NCBI RefSeq assembly: GCF_014204325.1
Contig: NZ_JACHKT010000014.1
Span: forward strand, 62,001-126,000
Length of the DNA stretch: 64,000 bases
Origin: Arcicella rosea
GTDB taxonomy: Bacteria; Bacteroidota; Bacteroidia; Cytophagales; Spirosomataceae
Reading direction: 5' to 3'
The position numbers and the translations under genes were made by a program. Each line of letters starts with the position of its first letter. The first letter of the stretch is position 1. Below, one piece after another: positions 53,924-63,160 of this stretch. The notes below the pieces were generated by a model, which was not told where the DNA came from, did not search any database, and saw nothing but the letters and a program-made list of their open reading frames with translations.

Positions 53924-54877
53924 ATGCAGGAAATTTCGCCCATTGTGCAAAATGCTTTAGTAAATGTTCAAACACTTGCCGAAAAAGTTGATACTTATGG
54001 TCGCAAAGGTTTGGAAGGTGCTGCCAATACACAAAGAGCGTATCGAGCAGATTTAAAACATTTTCAAAATTGGTGCGAAAAAAATAATTTCACGATGATG
54101 CCAGTTTCGGCTTCTACGCTTTCAGGCTATGCTGCACATTTGGCGGATACACACAAATGGTCAAGTATCAATCGGCGATTTGCCGCCATCAGCAAACTTC
54201 ATCATCTGAACAATTTGGATACACCGACCCAAGACCGACAGTTCAGAGCCGTTATGGAAGGAATCAAAAGAATAAAAGGTATTCGACAAAAACAGGCGTC
54301 TGCTTTTAATATTAAAGAAATTAAAAATGTTTTGCGTAGCATTGAAACTGACACCAATACTTTATTGAGAAATAAAGCGATTTTATTGTTGGGTTTTACT
54401 GGAGCTTTCAGGCGTTCGGAATTGGTCGCTTTGAATTTGGAAGATTTAACTTTTTCAGAAGACGGACTCATCGTTTCGATGGGAAATAGCAAAACCAACC
54501 AATATGGAGATTATGAGGAAAAAGCCATTTTTTATAGTCCAGAAACTGTACTTTGTCCCGTACGAACTTTACAAAATTGGATTACTACTTTAGGAAGAAA
54601 TACTGGGTCATTATTTGTCAGAATCAGAAAAGGAGATTTATTAACCGAAGAAAGGCTGAACGATAAAACCGTAAACGATTTAGTCAAAAGCTATTTGGGC
54701 AAAAAATATTCTGCCCATTCGCTCAGAGCATCTTTTATTACCATTGCCAAACTAAACGGAGCCGATGATAGTGAAGTAATGCGACAAACCAAACACAAAA
54801 CTTCCGCCATGATTATCCGCTACACTCGTTTAGAAAATATCAAGCAACATAATGCCGCCATGAAACTAGGTTTATAA
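53924..54877 (+). CDS. Tyrosine recombinase / integrase
   Basis: A 317-residue site-specific recombinase with an N-terminal SAM-like core-binding domain (about 20-110, AYRADLKHFQNWCEKNNF) and a catalytic domain. Visible catalytic residues are Arg in LGFTGAFRRSELVALN, Lys in GNSKTNQYG, the HxxR box HSLRASF, a His in TKHKTS, and the Tyr in IIRYTRLENIKQ. It looks intact. It is divergent from higBA; I see no flanking tRNA, att duplication or phage genes, so its target is unknown. A chromosomal inversion or integration role is possible. Confidence 0.93.
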   Translation: MQEISPIVQNALVNVQTLAEKVDTYGRKGLEGAANTQRAYRADLKHFQNWCEKNNFTMMPVSASTLSGYAAHLADTHKWSSINRRFAAISKLHHLNNLDTPTQDRQFRAVMEGIKRIKGIRQKQASAFNIKEIKNVLRSIETDTNTLLRNKAILLLGFTGAFRRSELVALNLEDLTFSEDGLIVSMGNSKTNQYGDYEEKAIFYSPETVLCPVRTLQNWITTLGRNTGSLFVRIRKGDLLTEERLNDKTVNDLVKSYLGKKYSAHSLRASFITIAKLNGADDSEVMRQTKHKTSAMIIRYTRLENIKQHNAAMKLGL

Positions 54878-54973
54878 AGATTTTATTTTAACATCTTATT
54901 AAAAAATCGAAATCATGCTCAAACTCATCTGATTTCTGTTAGCTTTAAACTTCCATTTTCCTCATCATTATTC

Positions 54974-57016
54974 ATGCAAGCTTTTACATTTTTCGACAGA
55001 GACATTAGTTGGTTATCCTTCAACGAACGAGTATTAATTGAAGCACAACGAAATGAAGTACCATTATTAGAAAGAATAAAATTTCTATCTATCTATTCAT
55101 CCAATTTGGATGAATTTTACAGAGTAAGAGTTCCTGCTTTGATGGCACTGAAAAAACTTTCAGAAAAAGAAGAAATGGATGATGCTGACAAAAACAAGGA
55201 AGTTTTAAAACAGATTAGGGAAATTGTAAGTAGTCAGCTACAAAGTTTTGGCAAAACACTTACCGAACAAATTCTTCCTGCACTCCAAGAAAACAACATC
55301 CATCTTGTTTATAATGAGGCAATTCCAGCGGATATTTTAGCTTCGACAAGAGCGTATTTTTTCACGCAAGTTCTTGCATTTTTACAACCTATCTCATTTT
55401 TAAAAAGTGATAAAGTCTGTTTCCCAGAAAATAACAAACTCTACGCCTTAGTAGTATTATCATCTGGAAATCAAGAAGATGAACAGCTTCAAATTGTCAA
55501 TATTCCTTCAAACGATTTACCAAGATTTTATACTATTTCCAAAAACGGCAAACAATATATTGTATTTTTAGAAGATATTATCAAAGAACATCTTCACTTA
55601 GTTTATAAAAAAACAAGTATCAAAGGATTCTATACCTTTAAAATCACTCGTGATGCCGATTTGTCTTTAGAAGATGAGTATAAAGGAGATTTAGTAGAAA
55701 AACTCGAAAAGCAAATTGCCAAAAGAGATTTCGGTTTTGCTACAAGATTCTTGTTTGATGCCAAAATGCCTAAAAATTATTTAGAAATATTAGCGACGTA
55801 TCTCAATCTAAAAAAGCAAAGTATTATTGAAGGCGGAAGCTATCACAATTTGAAAGATTTCTTCGGTCTTCCAATCAATGATCCAGCGTTAAAGTACGAC
55901 AATTGGCAAACGATTTCTCATGAAATTGCTAAAAATCAGACACTTTTTGGTGAAATAAAACAGCGGGACATGATTTTTCATCCGCCATATCAGTCTTATG
56001 ATACCGTACTTCGCTTTTTTAATGAAGCCGCTATCGACCAAAATGTAGAAGAAATTTACGTAACACTTTATCGAGTAGCCAGCGATTCAAGGATTGTAAA
56101 TGCTTTGATCAGTGCCGCCAAAAATGGCAAAAAAGTATCCGTTTTAGTAGAATTAAAAGCTCGTTTTGATGAAGAAAACAACATTAAATGGGCGAAAAAA
56201 ATGAAAGCAGAAGGTGTAAAAATTATTTACAGCGTGCCTTCGCTGAAAGTTCATGCTAAAATTGCTTTGGTGAAAAAGAAAGTCGGGAAGAAAATTTCTT
56301 ACTTTGGTTTACTCGCTACTGGAAACCTGAACGAAAGTACCGCAAGGTTTTACACAGACCATATTTTATTGACGGCTCACCAAGAAATGTTGGCTGAAAT
56401 GGAGTTGATTTTCAGGTTTTTAAGTAAAAAGAAACGTAAACCAAATATTTCAGACATTAGTAATTTCAAACATTTATTGGTTGCTCAGTTCAATTTACAA
56501 CATCAATTTATTGCTTTGATTGACCGAGAAATCGCTCATGCACAAAAAGGTTTACCTGCCAAAATCACCCTCAAGATGAATAATCTTGAAGAAAAAGTAC
56601 TGATTAGTAAGCTTTATGAAGCTTCAAATGCTGGCGTAAAAATTGAGCTAATTATCAGAGGAATTTGCTGTTTGATGCCAGGAGTAAAAGGCATGAGTGA
56701 AAATATTAGCGTGCGAAGAATCATTGATAAATACTTGGAACATGGCAGAATTTTCATTTTTCATAACCAAGGAAATCAGGAAATTTTCATGGGTTCGTCA
56801 GATTGGATGAACAGAAATATTTATCGTAGAATTGAAGTATGCTTTCCTGTTTATGATGAAAAAATCAAACAAGAAATACTGCAAATCATTGATTTACAGC
56901 TTCATGATACAACTCAAGCAGTTTCAATCAATGGTGAATCCAGTAATATTTTCTTTCCAAAAGATGAAAATACTTTACGTTCACAAGCAGCAATTTATCA
57001 TTTATTGAATCAATAG
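54974..57016 (+). CDS. ppk1: Polyphosphate kinase 1
   Basis: A 680-residue enzyme that makes polyphosphate from ATP. It opens with FFDRDISWLSFNERVLIEAQ, the family N-domain signature. The catalytic core has RVASDSRIVNALISAAKNGKKV and VLVELKARFDEENNIKWAKK. The autophosphorylated His lies in SVPSLKVHAKIALVKKK, and a second conserved His is in RIFIFHNQGNQEIFMGSSDW. The length is normal for Ppk1. It is convergent with an alkaline phosphatase gene, so the two phosphate enzymes are neighbours, but each has its own promoter. Confidence 0.97.
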   Translation: MQAFTFFDRDISWLSFNERVLIEAQRNEVPLLERIKFLSIYSSNLDEFYRVRVPALMALKKLSEKEEMDDADKNKEVLKQIREIVSSQLQSFGKTLTEQILPALQENNIHLVYNEAIPADILASTRAYFFTQVLAFLQPISFLKSDKVCFPENNKLYALVVLSSGNQEDEQLQIVNIPSNDLPRFYTISKNGKQYIVFLEDIIKEHLHLVYKKTSIKGFYTFKITRDADLSLEDEYKGDLVEKLEKQIAKRDFGFATRFLFDAKMPKNYLEILATYLNLKKQSIIEGGSYHNLKDFFGLPINDPALKYDNWQTISHEIAKNQTLFGEIKQRDMIFHPPYQSYDTVLRFFNEAAIDQNVEEIYVTLYRVASDSRIVNALISAAKNGKKVSVLVELKARFDEENNIKWAKKMKAEGVKIIYSVPSLKVHAKIALVKKKVGKKISYFGLLATGNLNESTARFYTDHILLTAHQEMLAEMELIFRFLSKKKRKPNISDISNFKHLLVAQFNLQHQFIALIDREIAHAQKGLPAKITLKMNNLEEKVLISKLYEASNAGVKIELIIRGICCLMPGVKGMSENISVRRIIDKYLEHGRIFIFHNQGNQEIFMGSSDWMNRNIYRRIEVCFPVYDEKIKQEILQIIDLQLHDTTQAVSINGESSNIFFPKDENTLRSQAAIYHLLNQ

Positions 57017-57064
57017 TTTTTAAGAGTAGCTTCTTCTTGTAAAACTAGAAGCTACTCTTAAAAT
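57017..57064. terminator. Bidirectional terminator between ppk1 and alkaline phosphatase
   Basis: TTTTAAGAGTAGCTTCT and AGAAGCTACTCTTAAAA form perfect 17-bp arms. It sits between converging stop codons. Confidence 0.82.
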
Positions 57065-57065
57065 A

Positions 57066-58136
57066 TTACTTCTTAAAATTGAAAGCCTTCAACATTTTAT
57101 CAAAAATCTGATTGTTGAAGTAAATGCCCGAAAATGCTTCAGCACCAACGCCATAAGCATACACTGGAATCATTACTCCAGTATGACTTTTTGTAGTGAA
57201 TTTTCCTTCAACATGTCCTTCTTTATCTGCATCAATCAATGAAAAACCGCCAGTTTCGTGGTCAGCAGTAATGATAACCAACGTATTTCCATCTTTATCG
57301 GCAAAATCAAAAGCTTCTCCGATAGCTTTGTCAAAATCAATCATTTCATTGATAATGTACTGAGTATCATTAGCATGTCCACCCCAATCTATTTGCGAAC
57401 CTTCAATCATCACAAAGAAGCCTTTTTTGTTTTGCTTTAAAATATTGAGTGCTGTTTTAGTAGATTTTAACAATTGTTCTCCACGTCCTTCAGAAATTTT
57501 CACTTGTTCTTCATCCGCCAAAAAGCCCGCTAATTTTCCTGATTTTACGTTTTCTACTTCTTCAATTGTATTGGCAATTTGGTAATTTTTAGCCTTCAAA
57601 CTATCTATTAAATTTCTGCCATCTTTGCGTTTAGCAAAGTGTTTTCTGCCACCGCCAATAAAAACATCAATATCTGTTTTCAAAAAATCATTAGCAATTT
57701 CTTCAACCATGCTTCGTGATGGCTGATGTGCAATAAACGAAGCTGGCGTAGCATGAGTAATGGAACAAGTAGCCAATAAGCCCGTTGCTAAACCATTTTT
57801 TTCGGCAATTTCTAAAATCGTTGGTTGTGCTTTTTTCAAACTATCTACTCCGATTGAACCATTGTAAGATTTTTGTCCAATCGACAAAGCCGTTGCTCCT
57901 GCACCCGAATCCGTCACAAAATCATCCGTTGCCTGATTTTTATGAAAACCAATAAACTGACTTCTTTCGATATTCAAATGCCCTTTGTTGGCTACAATTC
58001 CTGCATAAACTTGGGCTGAACCCATTCCATCGCCGATGAGTAAAATAATATTTTTAGGATGTTTTGAGGAAACTTTCTTTTGTGAAAAACCCGAAAAAGA
58101 AAGCATCAATAATAAAAAACAAAGAGATTTTCTCAT
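57066..58136 (-). CDS. Alkaline phosphatase
   Basis: A 356-residue secreted phosphomonoesterase with signal peptide (MRKSLCFLLLMLSFSGFSQ). Metal and nucleophile motifs are NIILLIGDGMGSAQVYAG (Asp), VTDSGAGATALSIG (Ser nucleophile), GSQIDWGGHAND, and TLVIITADHETGGFSL. It is shorter than E. coli PhoA (471) but normal for compact Bacteroidota forms. It probably releases phosphate from organic esters in the periplasm. It faces ppk1 and is divergent from the GH92 gene. Confidence 0.93.
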   Translation of the reverse strand: MRKSLCFLLLMLSFSGFSQKKVSSKHPKNIILLIGDGMGSAQVYAGIVANKGHLNIERSQFIGFHKNQATDDFVTDSGAGATALSIGQKSYNGSIGVDSLKKAQPTILEIAEKNGLATGLLATCSITHATPASFIAHQPSRSMVEEIANDFLKTDIDVFIGGGRKHFAKRKDGRNLIDSLKAKNYQIANTIEEVENVKSGKLAGFLADEEQVKISEGRGEQLLKSTKTALNILKQNKKGFFVMIEGSQIDWGGHANDTQYIINEMIDFDKAIGEAFDFADKDGNTLVIITADHETGGFSLIDADKEGHVEGKFTTKSHTGVMIPVYAYGVGAEAFSGIYFNNQIFDKMLKAFNFKK

Positions 58137-58387
58137 GAAATAAAAGGATTATGGTAGTGTTTTACGAATAGAAACCAGTGTCGATTACTATTTAAAACTG
58201 CTATAATAGACATTTCTACTTTCAAAAAACAGATTATATCAAAACATCATAAAAGCATAATACTATTTTTACATAAAGGAAGCTTAAATGGCATTCAATT
58301 ACATAAATTTCACGCATAAAAACCAACAGAATACACAAAACAAAGCCTTAACTTTAGCACATTATCCAAACATAAAAATTTATAAAA

Positions 58388-60661
58388 ATGCTTAAACAAT
58401 TTTATCTCTGCTTATTTTTCATAGCAACCAACCTAGTTTCGTTTGGTCAATCCAACGAACATCCCGTCGATTATGTCAATACTTTGATGGGAACTGCCTC
58501 AAAACCAAGCTTATCCGCAGGCAATACTTATCCAGCCATTGCTTTGCCTTGGGGAATGAATTTCTGGATGCCACAAACTGGCAAAATGGGCGACGGATGG
58601 GCATATACTTATGATGCCGACAAAATCAGAGGTTTTAAACAAACTCACCAACCAAGTCCGTGGATTAATGATTACGGTCAGTTCGTCATTATGCCAACTA
58701 CTGGTAAAAAAGTTTTCAAAGAAGACGACCGTGCCAGTTGGTTTTCGCACAAAGCCGAAGTAGCCAAACCGCATTATTATAGCGTTTACTTAGCCGACCA
58801 CGACGTTACCTCAGAAATTACGCCCACAGAAAGAGCCGCAGTTTTGCGTTTTACTTTCCCAAAAACCGATAAAGCTCACATTGTAATTGATGCTTTAGAC
58901 AAAGGTTCATATATCAAAATTATTCCTAATGAAAGAAAAATCATTGGTTATACCACCAAAAATTCTGGCGGTGTTCCTGATAATTTCAAGAATTATTTTG
59001 TGATTCTATTCGATAAAGCTTTCGCCAATACAAGTACTTGGAATGGTAAAGAATTAGTTGATAATGTACTGGAAATCAAAGATAATCATACAGGAGCAGT
59101 CATTGATTTTGCCACCGAAAAAGGCGAAAAAGTAAATGCAAAAGTAGCTTCTTCTTTCATTAGTTTTGAACAAGCTGAAACCAATCTGAAAGAAGTTGGA
59201 AGAGACAATTTCGACCAAGTAAAAGCAAAAGCTGAAAAAATCTGGAATACTTCATTAAATCGTTTGAAAGTAGAAGGCGGCAGCGACCAGCAAACTCGTA
59301 CTTTTTACTCTTGTTTATACCGCACAATGTTGTTTCCAAGAAAATTCTATGAACTTGACAAACAAGGAAAAGTAGTACATTATAGCCCTTATAATGGAAA
59401 AGTATTGTCGGGATATATGTTTACTGACAATGGTTTTTGGGATACTTTCAGAGCCGTTTTTCCATTCTTTAATTTAATGTTCCCTTCGCTGAACGCACAA
59501 ATTATGGAAGGTTTAGCCAATACTTATGACGAAAGTGGCTTCTTACCCGAATGGGCAAGTCCGGGCCATCGTGATTGTATGGTGGGTTCAAATTCAGCAT
59601 CAATTATTGCCGACGCTTACTTGAAAGGAGGTAAAGGTTTTGACATTAATAAATTGTATCAAGCTTTATTAAAAAACAGTGAAAACGAAGGGCCTTTAAG
59701 TTCTGTCGGAAGGTTAGGTGTAAAGTATTATAATCAATTAGGTTATGTTCCTTACGATGTAAAAATTAATGAGAATGCTGCCAGAACGTTAGAGTACGCT
59801 TATGATGATTTTTGTATTTCTGAATTGGCAAAAGCCCTAAAACGCCCACAGGAAGAAATTGACCGCTTTGCGAAACGTTCACAAAACTATAAAAATCTAT
59901 TTGACCCCATTACGAAATTGATGCGTGGAAAAAATCAAGATGGCACTTTCCAAACACCTTTCAATCCTTTTAAATGGGGCGATGCTTTTACAGAGGGCAA
60001 CAGCTGGCATTATACTTGGAGTGTTTTTCATGACATCAACGGTCTTTCTAATTTGATGGGCGGAAGCAAAGGTTTTAGCAAAATGTTGGATTCTGTTTTT
60101 GTAGTTCCTCCTGTTTTTGATGATTCCTATTATGGTTTTGTCATTCACGAAATCCGTGAAATGCAGATTATGAACATGGGAAATTACGCACACGGAAACC
60201 AACCAATCCAACACATGATTTACTTGTATAACTACGCTGGCGAACCTTGGAAAACCCAATATTGGATTAGAGAAGTAATGAATAAAATGTATCAACCAAC
60301 ACCAGACGGCTACTGTGGCGACGAAGATAATGGGCAAACTTCAGCTTGGTATGTATTTTCTGCTTTAGGTTTTTATCCTGTTACTCCTGCTACCGACCAG
60401 TACGTTTTAGGTACTCCGTTGTTTAAAAAAGTAACTTTATCGCTTGAAAATGGCAAGAAAATAACGATAAATGCCCCAGAAAATAACGAGCAAAACAAGT
60501 ACATCCAAAGTGTAAAATTCAATGGTGCAAGCCATTCTAAAAACTGGTTGAGTCATAAAAAACTAACACAAGGTGCAACGATTGATTTTAAAATGTCGCC
60601 TGCTCCAAACAAGCAGAGAGGTGTAAATGCGGTAGATTTCCCTTTTTCATACTCTAAGTAA
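58388..60661 (+). CDS. GH92 alpha-mannosidase
   Basis: A 757-residue secreted exo-acting alpha-1,2-mannosidase-like enzyme. A signal peptide (about 1-20) is followed by VDYVNTLMGTASKP and GNTYPAIALPWGMNFWMPQTG, the GH92 N-terminal beta domain. The (alpha/alpha)6 barrel shows RTMLFPRKFYE, TDNGFWDTFRAVFPF, EWASPGHRDCMVGSNSASII and CGDEDNGQTSAWYVFSALGF, a catalytic Glu/Asp region of the family. These calcium-dependent enzymes trim mannose from yeast or host glycans. It is a single gene with its own terminator. Confidence 0.95.
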   Translation: MLKQFYLCLFFIATNLVSFGQSNEHPVDYVNTLMGTASKPSLSAGNTYPAIALPWGMNFWMPQTGKMGDGWAYTYDADKIRGFKQTHQPSPWINDYGQFVIMPTTGKKVFKEDDRASWFSHKAEVAKPHYYSVYLADHDVTSEITPTERAAVLRFTFPKTDKAHIVIDALDKGSYIKIIPNERKIIGYTTKNSGGVPDNFKNYFVILFDKAFANTSTWNGKELVDNVLEIKDNHTGAVIDFATEKGEKVNAKVASSFISFEQAETNLKEVGRDNFDQVKAKAEKIWNTSLNRLKVEGGSDQQTRTFYSCLYRTMLFPRKFYELDKQGKVVHYSPYNGKVLSGYMFTDNGFWDTFRAVFPFFNLMFPSLNAQIMEGLANTYDESGFLPEWASPGHRDCMVGSNSASIIADAYLKGGKGFDINKLYQALLKNSENEGPLSSVGRLGVKYYNQLGYVPYDVKINENAARTLEYAYDDFCISELAKALKRPQEEIDRFAKRSQNYKNLFDPITKLMRGKNQDGTFQTPFNPFKWGDAFTEGNSWHYTWSVFHDINGLSNLMGGSKGFSKMLDSVFVVPPVFDDSYYGFVIHEIREMQIMNMGNYAHGNQPIQHMIYLYNYAGEPWKTQYWIREVMNKMYQPTPDGYCGDEDNGQTSAWYVFSALGFYPVTPATDQYVLGTPLFKKVTLSLENGKKITINAPENNEQNKYIQSVKFNGASHSKNWLSHKKLTQGATIDFKMSPAPNKQRGVNAVDFPFSYSK

Positions 60662-60663
60662 AA

Positions 60664-60708
60664 TCTAAAAAAGCCCAAAACACGAATCGTGTTTTGGGCT
60701 TTTTTAGA
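60664..60708. terminator. Bidirectional terminator after GH92 gene
   Basis: TCTAAAAAAGCCCAAAACACG and its exact complement form a long perfect stem around AAT. The hairpin overlaps the stop codon of the converging aldehyde dehydrogenase. Confidence 0.88.
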
Positions 60709-62122
60709 AAAATCGAATCGTTAAATCAATAATTTTTTGCTTAAAATTGCTGTAAGGTGGCATTAATAAATCTAAAGCACTAAAAGGCGACCACTGTTTC
60801 ATCACAGCTCTGGCATTGGAAAAAGCTTCAAAACCATATTTCCCATGGGTTTTCCCTATGCCACTATTGTTTGACCCACCAAAGGGCAATTCGTTATTAA
60901 AGAAATGTAAAGTGTTATGATTGACAACTGTTCCTCCAGCTCTTGTTTCACGAATTACCTTGTTAATTACTTCATCTTGCTTACTAAAAATATATAAAGC
61001 CAACGGTTTTTCATGCTGTTGAATATGCAGGATTACTTCATTTAAATCTTGATAAACCATTAAAGGTAAAAGCGGGCCAAAGATTTCATCTTGCATAATG
61101 GCACTTTTTAGATTGACATTCGATAAAACTGTTGGAGCAATAAAACGCTCTTTTTCGTTCATTTCTCCTCCTATTTCTAACACAGCACCTTCCGAAATCG
61201 CATCTTGTAAATACTGTTTCAGACGATTGAAATGTGCCTGATTTACAATCCGACTATAGTCTTTAGACAACTCTGCTTCTTGTCCATAAAGCCCAACGAT
61301 TTGTGCTTTCAGCAAGGTTAAAAACTCATTTTTCACCTTTTCATGAACATATACATAATCTGGAGCAATACATACTTGTCCATTATTCAAGAATTTTGCC
61401 CATGCTATTCTTTTTGCTGCTTTACTTAAATCGGCTGATTCATCCACAATCACAGGCGATTTTCCGCCCAATTCTAGAGTAACCGAACACAAGTTTTCGG
61501 CAGCTGCTTTCATTACTTTTTTACCCAAAGTCGGGCTTCCAGTAAAGAAAATATGATTAAAAGGTAATTGAGTAATATAGGCTGCTACAGCAGAATCTCC
61601 TTCAAAAACTGCCACTTCGTTCTCTGGAAATATTTCTGCCAACATTTTTTTCATTAAAGCGGTAGAATTTGGCGTATGTTCTGATGGTTTTATCATCACA
61701 CAATTGCCCGCAGCAATGGCAGAAATTAATGGACCAAAAGTTAAATTAAAGGGAAAATTCCAAGGAGAAATAATCAAAACTACGCCTTTAGGTTCATAAT
61801 GAATGTAGGAGGATGTTCCCAAAAGTGTAATCGGACTAGGTACATATTGGGCTTTCATCCAAGTATGTAAATGTTTAATTGCATGATTGATTTCGTTGGT
61901 TACGGTATATATTTCTGTTAAATCTACTTCTGCTGGTGCTTTTTTGAAATCATCAAACATTGCTTTTTGAATATCTTTTCTATATTGAAGTACCAAATTG
62001 AGTAAATTTTTCAATTTGATTTTTCTTTCAAAGACATCTGTATTCCCAATGTTGTATTGATTTTTCAATTGTTCAGAAAAGATTATCTCAATCGTTTCTT
62101 CCCATTCTTTTTTTATCATCAT
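60704..62122 (-). CDS. Aldehyde dehydrogenase (class 3-like)
   Basis: A 472-residue NAD(P)-dependent aldehyde dehydrogenase. Key elements are VLIISPWNFPFNLTFGPLIS, MIKPSEHTPNSTALM, IFFTGSPTLGKKVM, the base Glu in VTLELGGKSPVIVD and the nucleophile in FLNNGQVCIAPDYVYV. The near-C-terminal FFNNELPFGGSNNSGIGKTH and a hydrophobic or basic tail resemble ALDH3-type enzymes that oxidise fatty or aromatic aldehydes. There is no neighbouring pathway gene, so the substrate is open. Confidence 0.93.
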   Translation of the reverse strand: MMIKKEWEETIEIIFSEQLKNQYNIGNTDVFERKIKLKNLLNLVLQYRKDIQKAMFDDFKKAPAEVDLTEIYTVTNEINHAIKHLHTWMKAQYVPSPITLLGTSSYIHYEPKGVVLIISPWNFPFNLTFGPLISAIAAGNCVMIKPSEHTPNSTALMKKMLAEIFPENEVAVFEGDSAVAAYITQLPFNHIFFTGSPTLGKKVMKAAAENLCSVTLELGGKSPVIVDESADLSKAAKRIAWAKFLNNGQVCIAPDYVYVHEKVKNEFLTLLKAQIVGLYGQEAELSKDYSRIVNQAHFNRLKQYLQDAISEGAVLEIGGEMNEKERFIAPTVLSNVNLKSAIMQDEIFGPLLPLMVYQDLNEVILHIQQHEKPLALYIFSKQDEVINKVIRETRAGGTVVNHNTLHFFNNELPFGGSNNSGIGKTHGKYGFEAFSNARAVMKQWSPFSALDLLMPPYSNFKQKIIDLTIRFF

Positions 62123-62649
62123 TAATAAATTATTAGCAAACAGAAAACTGTGTGATATTAAATCATAACCTTAATAACTTTAGCTAAATATTTAGCAATA
62201 CTCAGATGACAAACACTTATTCGTACAAAAAATTATATTTTTAATAATTGAATTGGAATATAACAATATTATATCATAATATTTATATTTGAAAAGTAAA
62301 TAAATGCGGATAGCAGTATTCTTTATATAAGTGCAAAATTTTTGATGTTCCAAGCTTTTGCAGAATCTGATTTGGAGGGTTTAAAAGCATAAAAACATTT
62401 GTTTGGCAAGGTAATTGATGTTAACTTTAAGAGAGAATATTGAAATAATAACATTTTTAATATTAATGTGTTTCAATGATTTTTTTTTACGATATTTATT
62501 TAACTATTGATTTCAAATTGATTACTATTGTATAAAATAAACTAGTACAAAAATGACTTCCTTTTGTTGATTTACGATAAAAGAAATCCTAAGTAATTGT
62601 AATCCCGTTTATTTTCGCAGTAAGGCTAAAAACTCAAGCACTAAGAATA
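62123..62649. other. Intergenic region, no gene recognised
   Basis: Over 500 bases, very AT-rich, with no plausible ORF and no RNA gene that I can recognise. Its length suggests complex control of the response-regulator gene that follows. Confidence 0.5.
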
Positions 62650-63033
62650 ATGAGCAACAGTAAATTGAAACTGCTAATCGTAGATGATGAAGCAAGTACT
62701 AGAAAAGTATTAGAGCATTTCTTGAACAAAGAATTTGATGTAACTGTCAAAAATGATGGAATGGAAGGAATGAACTGGTTAGATGCTGGAAACGATACAG
62801 ATTTTATTATTGCTGACCTTAATATGCCCAATTTGGATGGGAAGGAATTTGTAAAAGTTGTTCGTGCAAGTAATTTATTCAGTAATTTACCAATCATCAT
62901 CCTTTCTGGAACAGATGAAAGTAAAGAAAGAATAGAGTGTTTAAACCTTGGAGCTGACGATTTTATGTTAAAACCCTTCAATCCGATGGAAGTACATGCC
63001 AAAGTAAAAGCTATTTTACGCCGAGTAAAATAA
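62650..63033 (+). CDS. Single-domain response regulator (CheY-like)
   Basis: A 127-residue receiver domain with no output domain. The acidic pair is in LLIVDDEAS (Asp12-Asp13), the phospho-acceptor Asp56 is in FIIADLNMPN, the switch Ser/Thr region is IIILSGTDES, and Lys108 is in FMLKPFNP. All key residues are present, so it should accept phosphate. It lies 127 bases upstream of the receiver-sugar transferase gene on the same strand. It may pass phosphate through the Hpt protein or act by binding. Confidence 0.93.
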   Translation: MSNSKLKLLIVDDEASTRKVLEHFLNKEFDVTVKNDGMEGMNWLDAGNDTDFIIADLNMPNLDGKEFVKVVRASNLFSNLPIIILSGTDESKERIECLNLGADDFMLKPFNPMEVHAKVKAILRRVK

Positions 63034-63160
63034 GTAAAGCCATTAACCATTTTATAAAAACGTTTTAAAAGATTTACTCATCACTGCTATCTCAAACTTG
63101 ATAAAAGCAGTACCAAATACCGTGTAAGTCCTGACTTTGCATTATTAAAATCACTAATAT

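Noticed and set aside
53924-54877. Recombinase as a prophage or conjugative-element integrase
   Set aside because: No phage or conjugation gene, tRNA or direct repeat flanks it in the window, so the broader claim is unsupported.
62634-63050. 138-codon minus-strand ORF covering the response regulator
   Set aside because: The plus strand encodes a textbook receiver with all catalytic residues.
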